Source of the DNA: Amoebidium appalachense | Taxonomy: Eukaryota; Ichthyosporea | NCBI GenBank assembly: GCA_963693365.1 | Contig: CAVNZM010000003.1 | Span: 8,618,001-8,682,000 of the forward strand | Direction: 5' to 3' | Length of the DNA stretch: 64,000 bases | Shown here: in pieces, positions 30,667 to 46,335 of the stretch | How positions within the stretch are numbered: the first letter of the stretch is position 1 | How the letters are laid out: every line of letters starts with the position of its first letter | Notes under the pieces: model-generated | Databases searched by the model: none | What the model was told of the DNA's origin: nothing | Seen by the model: only the letters and a program-made list of their open reading frames with translations | Made by a program: the position numbers and the translations under genes

Positions 30667-31769
30667 TCACAAACCGAAAGCAGTCTGCAAAGTCTGCAAC
30701 TTTACGTCCCCCCCCCCCCCACCCCCCCCCACCCCCCCCCCCCCCCCCCCCCCCCACCCACCTCCTCTCTCTCTCTCACCTACTGCTCCTGCTCTTTGGT
30801 TCTGCGGTGGCGTACAGGCACCCCCTTTTCCAGGTGCAGCTCGTAGCAGTTGCGATCTGAAATTTTTGTAGCACAATGCCACACCGCACCTGCTGCACAT
30901 CCAGCTCACCCTGCTGCGCTTGTATCCCTTTTGATCCGTGCGCGCGCACATAACACAGTCGAGCCGCTTGCCGGAATCAATAAGCACCGGGTGACCGAGG
31001 TTGCTTCGTTTGGCGGTTGTGGTGTTTGTTGACAGCGATTTTAGTATGCGCGCGCTTTGTTTGCCGGCTTGCAGAAGTTGAGAAGTTCACCCGCAAGTTT
31101 TTCGCGCCACTGCTCGTTTGAAAGTGCATTCTTGTCCCCGTCTGCAATGAAATGCTTGTAGGCCAGGTAGGTGTTTACAAACACCATACCAACTAACCCA
31201 GCAAAGGTGCGGTGCCAGGGTGTGTGGGGGACCCATGCCTGCTCGAGTGAACTGTTCCCTTGCTGGAGTTTGTTGTGTACGTCTGCACTGTTGAAATATG
31301 TGAAGTTCCGCACTGCTTTTGGCATGGGCACTTGTGTTCCGTTTTTTGTGATACGGGGAGCTCCTGCTTCCGTACTACCTGCCGTCGTTACTACACGCAT
31401 GCTGAAATCCTTATCCTTCCAACGTATGGGGGGGAAGGGAGAGGGAGAGGGCGAGCCCCCCCCCCCCCCCCGCCCCCCTCCCCCCCCCTCCCCCCCTCCC
31501 CCCAATAAAAAGGATATATACGCCTTCGCACATCCCACAACTAGCTGAATCTCGCTCCGTGGTACTTCTTCTACTTTCCCGTCGTAGTCTATGTGTACCA
31601 ACCATTTATTGTTCTTTAATACTTGCACAGTTGTGCCTGTGGGCTGTTTCGTTTCCCATTCTTCACCAAACTGCTCTTCACTCCAACGTTCATCACCGTT
31701 CCTGACTCTACCATCAAAGATGCGTGCAAAAACCCAAACTCTCTGGTCTTTCCTTAAACGCCTAACCAT
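30667..31769 (-). pseudogene. Tudor-like/piggyBac transposase relic lacking its catalytic core
   Basis: The minus-strand ATG at 31769 opens MVRRLRKDQRVWVFARIFDG and a small beta-barrel-like segment with VQVLKNNKWLVHIDYDGKVE (about 75 residues, Tudor/chromo-like). After a poly-G (sense strand) interruption, the typical C-terminal half of a piggyBac transposase follows: WKDKDFSMRVVTTAGS, VPMPKAVRNFTYFNSADVHN, KLQQGNSSLEQAW and GLVGMVFVNTYLAYKHF. After a one-base shift in a gcgcgcgc run (31046-31054), a cysteine-rich C-terminal zinc module follows: CVMCARTDQKGYKRSR and WMCSRCGVALCYKNF. The middle of the DDE_Tnp_1_7 domain, with the catalytic aspartates (about 250 residues), is missing and replaced by about 70 bp of low-complexity DNA. 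So it is an internally deleted, inactive copy. Tudor-like/piggyBac fusions are known from protists, as I recall. Confidence 0.75.
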
Positions 31770-32317
31770 TTTCTTTTCTTTTCACTTATTTCTACCCTAG
31801 TTCTACCTTGTTCTTTTTGTTTTCTAGCGCGCAAACTATCTTGCGGTGTCTTTTAGTTCGGAAACCAAACGCCGTCCGTGATCGGACAGTCGGACACCCC
31901 AAAACTGGGGGAAAACGGTTGCACCCATGATCTTTTGCGCGCCAAAAGCTACTCACCCTGCAGTCCTATTGGTTTCCTATAAAGACAAAAAAGGCAGGAA
32001 AATACTAGACCTCATTGGCCATACCCAGCTTGTGGGGTGTTTCCTAGCGAAAACAACGCTAGCGACGCCGCCGAAAAAGATAGGACACTTTTGTCCTTTT
32101 TAGCCATTAATTAGGAACGATTTGTCCGGTTATGCGGATTATCATTGTTTTGCAGTGCAAGGAAGGCAACAATACTCCTGTGTACGGTATGTATGTACGT
32201 AGGGCAAGGCTTGAAGGGGGATCAGATGCAGACAACGGTTTGCAAAACAAATGTGGGAACTCTGCGTCATAGCTACATGTACAGGCTGTGGGCGCTCACG
32301 TGCATGATGCAAGCATG
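31770..32317. other. Unique flank of the piggyBac relic
   Basis: No gene seen. The imperfect palindrome ggacacttttgtcc occurs at about 32083 and also at 30069, on the other side of the relic, in the same orientation. Its meaning is unclear. Confidence 0.4.
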
Positions 32318-32640
<323 letters not shown>

Positions 32641-33535
32641 CCTTGCCAAGTGCAGTGAGTTGTGTGTTTGTTTGTTTTTTGTTGTTGTTTTAAACGTTGT
32701 GTGTGTGTGTGCATGTGCATGCCGTACCACGGTGTTTAGATTTGTGTGGCGCTCAGAGCCTATGAGCCTGCGAGCATGCTTAATAATAATCTTACGGGAA
32801 GCTAGAGGTGTAGGACTGAGGAGTTAAAGGGAGGCCTCCCCTGGGGGAGAGACAGCTGCAGGAGTGAGGGGAGGGTTCCTTTTCCTCACTGGCATTGCTT
32901 AGTTGCCATAAGCTATTGTAGGAACGTGTGCATGGGTACACTTAGGATAATTTTGATGTAGGTATACCATCTTGCCTGAAGGTATAATAGGCAAAGCCAA
33001 GTGAACGTCATAGTAGTCTTTGTATTAATGTGAAACGGGATAAAACCATGATAAAGGGGAGGGAGGTGGAAGAGAGGGATACAGGCGCATTTTTTAAATA
33101 ACTGATGCCAGGGGAATGTAAAGCTGAAGCATGAACAGAACCACGCGGGAGATGGGAGCAGGCAGTGAGACCACGCGCAAATCACCCAGAGGCAGTAACT
33201 CTTATTATCCCCAGTGCATACATGCAGTGCTGATTTCAGTACGTCTAACTCCCAACAAGTGCTCCCTTTTAGCTGTTAAGAACAGTAACGCTGGTATGTC
33301 GCCAGCCCGACATAGACTGACGAATCGTTTTCTTAGTGTATCATCCCCGTTTTTCGCCGATGAAAAAGTCCGAGTCCCTCATAGGAGCTTCCATATTCCA
33401 CTAAGCACCGACTGTACAACGTAGCCAGGGTGCTAAGGGTGTAATCAGCTGCACCAACTCAACGTTACCAATTCTAAGTTAGCTACCAGTATACATTTTG
33501 CCTCAGGCTCCCAAGCGGCAATGGTATTGAAAAAA

Positions 33536-33537
<2 letters not shown>
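32641..33537. other. Unique region, no supported gene
   Basis: Contains a 97-codon plus-strand ORF at 33131-33424 (MNRTTREMGAGSETTRKSPR...) with no recognisable motif and no splice support. I treat it as unproven. The rest shows nothing. Confidence 0.35.
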
Positions 33538-34385
<848 letters not shown>

Positions 34386-35105
34386 AAGATGGTACCTCCT
34401 TCTCCCACTGCGGATGGTGTGTGTGAACAGAATATTAATCACCGTCCAGCATATGCATGCGTAACACGTTGGCGTCTGTGTGTGTGTTTGCACTTGTGTG
34501 TGTGTGTGTGTCTCTGCATGGGTGTGTGTCTTTTGTGATATGCATGTGTTTGTGCATCTGTTTTGAAGTCGATTCATGCGTATGCATGCACGTTTGCGTG
34601 GCAGAGAAAAAGAGAAGAGGGAGATAATATGTGTGTGTTTGTGTGTCCATGATTGGTCTGAGCATGTACTCAGTAAGCGCGTCACCGAGTGAGTTTGTGT
34701 GTGTGTGCCTGAGTGAATGTGGACGTAATGATATGCGCGTGTAACATAGCATGTGTGTGTGTGTGTGCTTGTGTGCATTCTGGCACTGTCGGCGAGCGTG
34801 CTCTACCTGCAGTGGCATGCGCGTGTGCGTGTACATATGCATACTTTCTCCTTTTCATCTGTATAGAGTGTGTTTGAGTAAACTTGAATTGTGCGTTTTG
34901 GGCTTGACAATTTCGGAGCAAAACACGTTATCTGCATGTGCCGCCGTGCAAATGCATGTGGCACCTCGGTCGCGTGCATGTGTGTGTGTGGGGTGCATTA
35001 TGTGTGTGCAGCTGCTTGCAAATAGGGAGAGGGAAGGGAAGACAAGGGGAGCGAGAGAGTGGGGGGAAATAGAGCGAGTGAGAGAGAGAGAGGGAGAGAG
35101 ACGGG

Positions 35106-35169
<64 letters not shown>

Positions 35170-35657
35170 GGGGGGAGGGAGGGGGGGGGGGGGGGGGGTG
35201 GAGGGAGAAACAGACAGATAGAGGGCGAAAAAAAGAGAGAAAGGGAAAGAGCATATAGAGGTAGAGTCGGAGGGCACATGAGAGATTGAGGGAGGGGGGA
35301 GGGAGGATGGGAGAGAGAACGACGCAGAGGGACTGGATAGGGGGGGGGGCACTGGGGGGTGGGGGGCAGAGATAGAGAAAGAGGAGAGGGGAAGATGGTG
35401 ATTCAATAGAGGGGGGGGAGGGGGGGGGGGGGAGGATCAAGGCACTCTTTTCCATGGGGGGGTGGAGGGTGGGGGGACTTGAGGGGTCCGGGAGGACAGG
35501 GATGGCATCTCGAGGTTTACTAGGCCTATATAGCCAATGAGGCTTGGGGGCTAGCATGTACGGCCTCTGAGTAACCGTCGGCGATTCGAGGGATGTGTAC
35601 GGCAACGATTGAAAATGAGGTTCACCGTAGTGGGAGTGACCCGAGCTGGGAATAGTT
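34386..35657. other. TG-rich to GA-rich noncoding region
   Basis: Degenerate TG-rich sequence to about 35010, then GA-rich sequence with a pure (GA)n core at about 35108-35165 and G runs. The unique piece at 35440-35650 has no clear exon. Confidence 0.5.
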
Positions 35658-36371
<714 letters not shown>

Positions 36372-36524
36372 CTTGGTGTAGTTTTGCCCGCCCTCATGGA
36401 GACTCTTGAAGTCCATACTATCATAGGGCGAGTCGACGCGCAACAGGCCAACTTGATTGAGCACACGGAGGTAGTGTTTTGTCGGAAGCGAGCGCAGAAA
36501 TAACCCGCGGAGAAAAGAGGGAAA
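36372..36524 (-). CDS. Candidate internal exon of an unidentified gene
   Basis: A minus-strand open segment of 51 codons, ending at a strong donor (gtaagc at 36371). It reads FPSFLRGLFLRSLPTKHYLR, then VLNQVGLLRVDSPYD, then SMDFKSLHEGGQNYTK. Codon-level composition looks coding. Upstream, a 22-nt GT-AG gap (36546-36525) would join it in frame to a further open stretch ending KKAAHKLSQAILNH. That stretch has no start codon before a TGA, so the 5' structure is unresolved. A start at the internal Met (SMDFKS) is another option. No family is recognised, and the next exon downstream was not found. Confidence 0.4.
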
Positions 36525-36874
36525 CTCGAGTTGCTAAGTAGCTTACATGGTTGAGAATGGCCTGACTAAGCTTGTGTGCGGCTTTTTTGTTTGCGGAGGT
36601 GTGCGGGCTGATTCGGGCGAGTCGGACCCCAGGAAAAAGAGCAGCCAATCAAATGATTGTGAGATCCGCCAATCAGCGTTTGATATAAACAAAGTAATTT
36701 AAGCCAATCGCAAAATCTCACCGGATGCCACGTTGCTGTTGCCAGCCTGCCGCGCCCGCAACACAACCGTTGAATCATAAAACGTAGCTAATAGCAAACA
36801 GAGTAGACACATAGGTTTTAATAGAAACAAAACACAATTAATTATATCTTTGAATAGTGTAACCAAAGCATTTC
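36525..36874. other. Possible 5' region of the preceding exon
   Basis: Contains the upstream open stretch mentioned for 36372-36524 and CCAAT-like attggc/ccaatc motifs on the minus strand. Nothing else is recognised. Confidence 0.3.
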
Positions 36875-37003
36875 TTATTTATCAATTTGTTGTGACGAGT
36901 CGACAACGTGGCCGTCTGTAATTTCCGGAGCACCCAGGCCCGCGGAATGCCGCAGCGTCCGACATGCCACGCGTGCACATGGCGCATGATCATAATTTGC
37001 CAC
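36875..37003 (-). CDS. Candidate terminal exon of an unidentified gene
   Basis: On the minus strand, a T run and a G run end in ag at 37004-37005. The 42 codons that follow (VANYDHAPCARVACRTLRHS, then AGLGAPEITDGHVVDSSQQIDK) run to a TAA at 36877-36875. AT-rich sequence follows. The exon is coding-like (balanced composition, no repeats) and could be the last exon of a gene whose intron contains the CA/CT block to the right. No homology is recognised, and no upstream exon was found. Confidence 0.3.
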   Translation of the reverse strand: MANYDHAPCARVACRTLRHSAGLGAPEITDGHVVDSSQQIDK

Positions 37004-37800
<797 letters not shown>

Positions 37801-38579
37801 TAAATAAATAAATATATAAATAAAAATGGAAACAAAATAGCTAAACCTTAAATTCACCATCCCTGTCCCATCCCCCTTTGTCAGTTCTGTGTCTCTCAAG
37901 CCCAGGGTCTGTATTTCTGTTTCCTTTTTTCGTTTGTTGTTTTTCACCTTCATTTACTATTGCCTTCAAATGCCGTAGAGTAATATGGGTAGTCTATATG
38001 TGTCATGTACACGTGCCAAGTTGGGGCTATAGGAGCATGACCAAACTAATGTGTCTAATTTTTTCTTACACACACACGTACACACGCACACACGCACATA
38101 CGCACACACGCATGCATGCATACACGCACACATGCACACACGCATACACGCACACACGCATACACGCACACTGTGACACGCACACACGCACACACTTTGT
38201 ACTTGGCTAACAGCATATCGTTTCAGTGGCAAGAGTCAATTAATTATCGTTTTGTTCATGTTAAACACCCTCAATGCTACCGTGCTGGTAAAGGTGGATG
38301 GTGTCTACAAGTACCATATCCACCCATGACGGCAGTGCTGGAGTCATGTGTATTATGTTTGCCCGTGTTTTACTATATTGTTTTACGGGGGGGTCGAAAT
38401 CCGTACAGTAGTAACTGTGATTATGTCCACACAAGGCATGTCTGTCTGTATAAATCTATCAGTAATATGATGTACAAACGTAATTGTACATCCTGCCTCT
38501 TTTCCTTCCTGTTGTTTTCGTTTAAGTAGCAAATCAGGGCACATGGTGTTTGGAACCCGGCTTGCCCCCCCTCCCCATA

Positions 38580-38613
<34 letters not shown>

Positions 38614-38814
38614 CCGCCGCCGCCGCCACAGCCGCCTCCGGGACCCCCCCCCCCCCCCCCCCCCCCCCCAGAGCGGAATCCTTCTCCTCCTCCCCACCCC
38701 CCTCCCCACCCCCACACACTCACGGACATGCGCGCACCAGGCACACGCACGCACACAGACACGCACAGAATTTAGAAAACAATAAACTCTAAAGTATACT
38801 GCCCAGGATGATAA
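37801..38814. other. Unique DNA with CA and C tracts, one weak exon
   Basis: Degenerate CA repeats at 38065-38195. After an acceptor-like cgtttcag (about 38226), a plus-strand stretch is open for about 50 codons (WQESINYRFVHVKHPQCYRA...) without a clear donor. C runs and (CCG)n at 38582-38630 and 38645-38669. Confidence 0.35.
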
Positions 38815-39182
38815 GTGCTAAAACATGCCACCATCACCGGTCGACTACTACTGCATTTGCCTATGCCTGATTATCGAAGGATCATATGCAACTTGGCCAG
38901 CCAGCTGACCCTGGCCATGTCTTCGGTGGGTGCTCAGCCTGAGGATGTGTCTCGCTACAATAAAACCATGAAATCTGCACACACAAACCAGTGCTCACAC
39001 CGCTTGGCGTAATGCACGTACAATTAGCTCAGATGATGATGCGTTTGTGGGCCTGCTCGTCATTGTTTGGGCTCGTGCACATCAAGGTCACAACGTGATG
39101 GTTTATCACAAACAGCACCGTGTCTATGGCCATGCATTGTGGTGGCACATATCGGAGTTTGTCAGTCTCCAGCTCAGTGCCG
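38815..39182 (+). CDS. Candidate exon(s) of an unidentified protein, with a possible 19-nt intron
   Basis: A plus-strand frame reads LKHATITGRLLLHLPMPDYR, then RIICNLASQLTLAMSSVGAQ, and ends at a TAA at 39010-39012. The coding look continues in another frame (SDDDAFVGLLVIVWARAHQG, then HNVMVYHKQHRVYGHALWWH) to a donor-like gtgcac at 39183. Removing gtaatgcacgtacaattag (39009-39027), which has GT-AG ends, joins the two parts in frame. A simple frameshift in a decaying gene would also explain it. No family is recognised. The start is not defined, and the 5' end may be another splice site. Confidence 0.35.
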
Positions 39183-39965
39183 GTGCACGTGGGTGGGAGG
39201 GAAGGACGAGGAAAGAGGGGAGAGACGCTGGGGAGGCCTTGTCAGGGAGGCATTTCCCTTTGATTCCCCCCCCCCCCCCCCCCCCCCCCCCCCTTTTCCC
39301 CGAACCTAGTTAATTGATAGCCCCCCCCCCCCCCCCCCCAAAAAAAAAAAACCCGCCCATCCTTTTCCTTATCAAACCCACCCGGTTGAACCTAGCTGTA
39401 GTCTCCCCCCCTTTACCCCCCCCCCCCCCCCCCCCCCCCCCACCCGGGGGGGGCCGGGGTTCCAGCCCACCTTACGTTTGTGCACCCCCCCCCCCCCCCC
39501 CCCTTCCTCCCCCCCCCCCCTCCCCCCCCCACCTTTCCCCCCCTCCCACCCCCCATCCCCCCCCCCCCCCCCCCCCCCCAAACAACCATTCCCCCCCAGG
39601 CCTTTTCCAACAGACCCCCCTGACCGAAAATGCCCTCCCCCCTCCGCCCCCCCCCCCCCCCCCCCCCCCCCTCCCCCCCCTACTCCCCAGCCGCACCCTT
39701 CACCTTTGCCCCCCTTCCCAAACATCCCACACCCTCACCTGGCCCCAACACGTTAACAGAAAGTCTCTCCCTTCTCACCGTCACACACACACACATCCCG
39801 GCCCAACCTCCCACTCTCACACCCACCACCCATAGTCCGACCCCCCCCCCCCCCCCCCCCCCTTCTACTACGTATACACAACCAGTGGCACTCCCCCCCC
39901 CCCCCCCCTTCTTCCCCCCCCCCCCCCCCCCTCCTCCCCCCCCCCCCCCCCCCCCCCCCCCAAGA
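39183..39965. repeat. C-rich low-complexity block
   Basis: Series of long C runs (39267-39293, 39321-39339, 39417-39440, 39484-39503, 39557-39579, 39647-39671, 39840-39862, 39931-39961) with short spacers. No gene. Confidence 0.95.
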
Positions 39966-40402
39966 TACATTCCCTCTTTTAAAAAAGTTTAAGCACCTCC
40001 CGTACCACTTCGCCCTCATCAACAACGTCTTGCATGGGCTTTTTGTGCTGTTTAATGTTTATTTCAATAGTATAACTTTGGGCCTAGTTGTAATCATGTG
40101 CACCTGCCATCTGAAATGTGTTGGGTGTAGGGGTGTGTGTGCTTGTGCCGGGGGGGGGAGGGGGGGGGAGAGGGGGGGAGGGGGGCTCCAGGAACGGGAA
40201 TGGGGGGAACACATATGTTGAAAAGGGAGAGACAGGGGCAGGGAGGGAAAACTCGATAGGACAAAAAGATATGGAAATCAGGCTCACACAGTTGGATCAT
40301 TGCTGTCTTCACGGAAACCCAGAGACGTGGCAGGCTTACATCAGGACCCCCTACAAGGCAGAATGTCCATCCTCAGACATGGCAGTGTACACGAGAGTAT
40401 AG
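39966..40402. other. Unique DNA before a candidate exon
   Basis: Ends in acceptor-like gtatag at 40397-40402. An open frame upstream (TQLDHCCLHGNPETWQAYIR...) is in the same phase as the next exon but separated from it by the TAG. Confidence 0.3.
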
Positions 40403-40582
40403 CATAAACGAATTTTGCACCTTGACGAGTTTTGCTTTTTATGTACTATAATTTCTCGGGAACGTGCAAAACTACGCAGGAAGTGTTTGACACAACTGGT
40501 TTGTAAACATACCAAATTTGAGCAGACAACAGAGAAAGTCGATGCATTCATAGAAAAAACCGAAACACAACAACTTCTACAA
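40403..40582 (+). CDS. Candidate symmetric 60-codon exon
   Basis: A plus-strand segment of exactly 180 nt between acceptor gtatag and strong donor gtaagg. It is open throughout and phase 0 at both ends. It reads HKRILHLDEFCFLCTIISRE, then RAKLRRKCLTQLVCKHTKFE, then QTTEKVDAFIEKTETQQLLQ. It is Lys/Glu/Leu-rich and probably helical. Neighbouring exons were not identified. Downstream low-complexity DNA (G runs from 40747) would be intronic. Confidence 0.4.
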
Positions 40583-42780
<2,198 letters not shown>

Positions 42781-42783
<3 letters not shown>

Positions 42784-42833
42784 AAAGATATTTGACCTAC
42801 CTCCCGGGCAGAGGATTGTGACTGTCAGTGGGG

Positions 42834-42868
<35 letters not shown>

Positions 42869-42918
42869 GACAAAGATATTTAACCTACCTCCCGGGCAGA
42901 GGATTGTGACTGTCAGTG
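42781..42918. repeat. 50-bp direct duplication flanking a G run
   Basis: 42781-42830 and 42869-42918 differ at a single base (g/a at copy position 14) and are separated by a G run. Each copy contains, on the minus strand, an exon end and its donor cccgggag/gtaggt. Confidence 0.9.
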
Positions 42919-42947
42919 AAAACGTTTAATACACTGTCGTCCATCAT
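42889..42947 (-). CDS. Candidate first exon, 59 nt
   Basis: The minus-strand ATG at 42947 opens MMDDSVLNVFTDSHNPLPG plus two bases (ag) before donor gtaggt. The end of this exon and the donor are duplicated 88 bp away. Very short and unidentified, but the start, frame and donor agree. Confidence 0.3.
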
Positions 42948-42958
42948 GTCGCTACCTC

Positions 42959-43028
42959 CTATTTTGGGCCGTCAATGAGGGTGCTGTGTCGATCACCGAG
43001 GCGGGAGATGAAGCCGCTATAATCACAC
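42959..43028 (-). CDS. Candidate last exon of a preceding minus-strand gene
   Basis: After acceptor cttcag, one base plus 22 codons (CDYSGFISRLGDRHSTLIDG, then PK) run to a TAG at 42961-42959. It lies 11 nt upstream of the ATG of the next candidate exon. Unidentified. If real, two genes are packed very closely here. Confidence 0.25.
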
Positions 43029-43717
43029 CTGAAGGTGCATGCGCGCGACGAGGTTGGGGGAGGGGGGGGGGGGGGGAGGGGGGGGGGGGGGGGGGGGGTG
43101 GTTAGTTGTCAAACAAGATAGAACGAAACAGCACTATAATATACACACGAGAGGGACGGTTTGGGATATTTCCTAAAACTTCCAATCCTTAGACCTGTTC
43201 CCGATTCCACACTTGCAACCTGCAACTTCAAAACACGTCCCTTCCCCTTCTGTAACCCCCCCCCCCCCCCCCCCCTCCCCCGGGCAGGCGCCTCCCGCCA
43301 CACCACCACCTCCAAAGAATATACCAATAAACCAACATTTCATCTCTTCTATAAGACATTCCATCATGCGCCATGTCCATCTCAAAAGCCCTTCTAACAC
43401 CACCGATTCAACCCCCCCTCCCCCCCCCTGGCCCATCACGCGCGCTAGAGTGTGTGCAAGTGTGTGTGTGTGTGTGTGCGTGCGCGCGCGCACACACACA
43501 CACACATGCACGTGCACACAGCCTCACACGAACGCACACACACACACGAACACACACACACACATGCCCCCCCCCCCCCCCCCCCCCCCCCGCACCACCA
43601 CCACCACACACACACACATACACACATACACTGTCCCTCATTTCGGCATACTTGACCCCGAGAGTCGGACGTTTCTCATCAATTCTAACCAAACCACAAC
43701 CCCCCCCCCCTCCCCAG
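43029..43717. other. G and C runs, CA/TG repeats, unique DNA
   Basis: G runs 43058-43098, C run 43257-43275, mixed CA/TG 43455-43630 with a C run at 43567-43591. It ends in a polypyrimidine acceptor (ccccccctccccag) at 43717. Confidence 0.7.
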
Positions 43718-43771
43718 GGGGCGTGCAGATACGAGATCACATGGGATGATACGGCGTGTTTGGAGCAAAAG
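43718..43771 (+). CDS. Candidate 54-nt internal exon
   Basis: Bounded by acceptor ctccccag after a C run and donor gtgagg. Open in phase 0 for 18 codons: GACRYEITWDDTACLEQK. The splice context (C run before cag) matches intron 1 of the ATP synthase epsilon gene. Other exons of this gene are not identified. Confidence 0.35.
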
Positions 43772-44250
43772 GTGAGGAAATAAGATTAAAAAAAGCTACG
43801 GAGAGTGCGTGCGAGGATACAGTGAGGTTGGCTGCCAGAAATAGGCACGGGATTAAGTAAGGGAGAAAGAGGGGGAGTGGAGGAGGTTGGAAGGTGAAGA
43901 GGGACGCGGGGGTGGGGGCGGAGCAAACGGAGTGAGCTTGGTTTGGAATGGAAAAGGGCGGAGGTGTGTGTGTGTGTGTGTGAGGGGGGGGGGGGGGGGG
44001 GTGGTAGCGAGTGCCGCACTAAAAAAGACGAGAAAAACGGACATCGTTATTCAACTGCAAGAACAAACGTACATACATAAATCAGGGTATGCCACTTCTG
44101 CAGGGTCTCTCCAGGAGGCCCACGGTAATTGACCCATTCGCCTCTTCCAGAAGATCTGTGTGTCTGTCTGTCTGTGTGTGTGTGTCTGTGTGCGCATCGT
44201 GGGGGAGCTAGGTTAGATCGCGGAATGTGGTACAAAGCTCAACTACACGA

Positions 44251-44372
44251 TGAACAACACGGTGCAGGACACATGCAAACAAAACGGTGCAGGACACATG
44301 CCAGGCAAACATTCAAGTATGCAACGTCAGCAACGCGCACAGTATGCAACATAAGCAGAGCCAATCCTTAGG
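44251..44372 (+). repeat. Dispersed repeat family member
   Basis: Shares aaacattcaagtatgcaac and ataagcagagcc with the minus-strand copies at 57483-57957. An internal duplication of aaaacggtgcaggacacatg-like sequence is present. Confidence 0.6.
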
Positions 44373-44426
44373 GGAGGGGGGAGGGGGGGGGGGGGGAAGG
44401 GGGGACCATGTGTGTGTGGGTCATGT

Positions 44427-44462
<36 letters not shown>

Positions 44463-44569
44463 AGGAGAGGGGGTAAGGGGTTATACTAAGGGAGAAAGTT
44501 GACACAACACGAAGGGGGAGTGTGGGTATTTGTATGCATGTGTTTGTCATATAATTGTTAGCCGTAGGC

Positions 44570-44638
<69 letters not shown>

Positions 44639-44754
44639 CGCTCGTGGGTGTGGTGCACGTCGTTGTGCCCGCGTGCACACCCCGCATGCACGCACGCTCT
44701 CTCCCTTCTCACTCCCCCGCTGTCACTCTCTTCTTGTGTGTGTGTGCGTGTGCG

Positions 44755-44785
<31 letters not shown>

Positions 44786-45609
44786 TTGGGGGGGGGGGGG
44801 GGTTAAATGAGTGATCTCTAAATCGCCATGAGAAGAATAACGGTAGGGACAAATGCGGGTGGGGCAAGTGGACAGCAGAGCACGGTTGCATAGGCAAGGT
44901 TGAAAATCACAGCAGATGGCAGTTAAATGAAAGCAGGTGGGAAAGAGGTGGATGTCGATGGGCAAAGGAGTGAGAGGAAAGTGAAAGCGAGAGAGACACG
45001 AGCGTGTTGGTGTGTGGCCGCAGAGGCAGTGGTGGAGCAGAGGTGTGTATGAGGGAAGGGGGAGAGGCAGAGGGATGTATGCATTAGAAGGTTGGAAATA
45101 AGGAGTTGACACCAAAAGGCAAAATTCAAAATGTCACAAAAATGAAAACTCCAAAATTAAACCATTATTCAAAAATGGGGACAAACAAGAAGCGTGCAGG
45201 CAGAAGACTCTTGAACAGAGTCCATCATCAGGGGGGCTCCTATGTCTATACAAAAGAATGGGTTTCGCTCTTAAACCTCCCGCGTGTGGTTCCCAGCCCA
45301 TGCTGCGTTTCAACACCCACAGGCGAGTCCACCCGTCTTGTCCAAAGTCAAGCATGGTTGTTCAAGGAGCAGCAATCTAAGAACACAAAGCCCACATTAA
45401 CTGCAAGCAGATAACAATAAAGAAAGCCCAGAGAAGTAGAGCGTACATCGGGCTTCTACAAAGCCCCCAAATCCCTAACCTATAGAGAGGAGGGCATGGG
45501 GAGCAGGGGAGGGGGGAGGATGTGTTCATTGGGGGGCTGGGAAAGAGGACGAAGAGGCATCAACAGACAAAAGCAAAGGCCATACCCCCCCCCCCCCCCC
45601 CCTCCCCCC

Positions 45610-45640
<31 letters not shown>

Positions 45641-46083
45641 AAAAAACGGGAAAGGCAAGAGTGAGGGAGGGGGGTGAGGGTAGGATGTAAAAAAGTTGGG
45701 AAAGTCGAGGAAGAGGCATCAAGGGACAAACAAGGACCAGTCCCAAGGGCAAAATTAAAAAATGGGGAAAGGAAAGAGTGAGGGAGGGGAGGGGAGGGAA
45801 GGGGGAGGGCTGAATGTGTGTGTGGGGGGGGGAGATGAGAGGGGAGCGATGGACAGAGATAGAAAAAAAGGGAAAACTTAAACCGGCCACTATGGTTTAT
45901 CAGAGGGTTACCCCTGGCAGGAGGGGTCGATTCAAGATTAAATAAAAAACAAAATAAAAAGAACCGGCCGGGCCAAGAAATAGGTGAGCAGCCACCGGAA
46001 AAGGAATTGTGTATGAGAGGGTTGGGAGGATGACACGCCGATGCGGGGGTGGGGGTTGGATGGTTGGATGGGTGGACGTGTGT

Positions 46084-46114
<31 letters not shown>

Positions 46115-46121
46115 GGGGGGG

Positions 46122-46335
46122 TTTTGAATGCGTCAAAAAGTACGAAGTACACAAGAACAAACGGATAACACGATGCAGAATGCAAGCCATACATAAAGAG
46201 TATGCATAATAAGCAGAGCCCATCCTCAGGGGGGGCCACCTCATCCACAGTACCCGAGTTTCGACCTATTCACCTCGTTAACGAAACCCGACTCAGATAC
46301 TGTTTCACTTGAACATGGGTAGGTCACCCGTCTTG
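46122..46335 (+). repeat. Dispersed repeat family member, diverged
   Basis: Same order of words as the 57.5-kb copies: gaatgcg, agtacgaagtacaca, ataagcagagcccatcctca, gagtttcgacc. About 65-75 percent similar by eye. Confidence 0.55.

Noticed and set aside
30060-32100. Terminal inverted repeats of the piggyBac relic at ggacacttttgtcc
   Set aside because: The two copies are in the same orientation and no TTAA target site was found next to them.
33131-33424. A 97-codon plus-strand ORF
   Set aside because: No motif, no splice or promoter signal, and no sign of conserved composition; could be chance.
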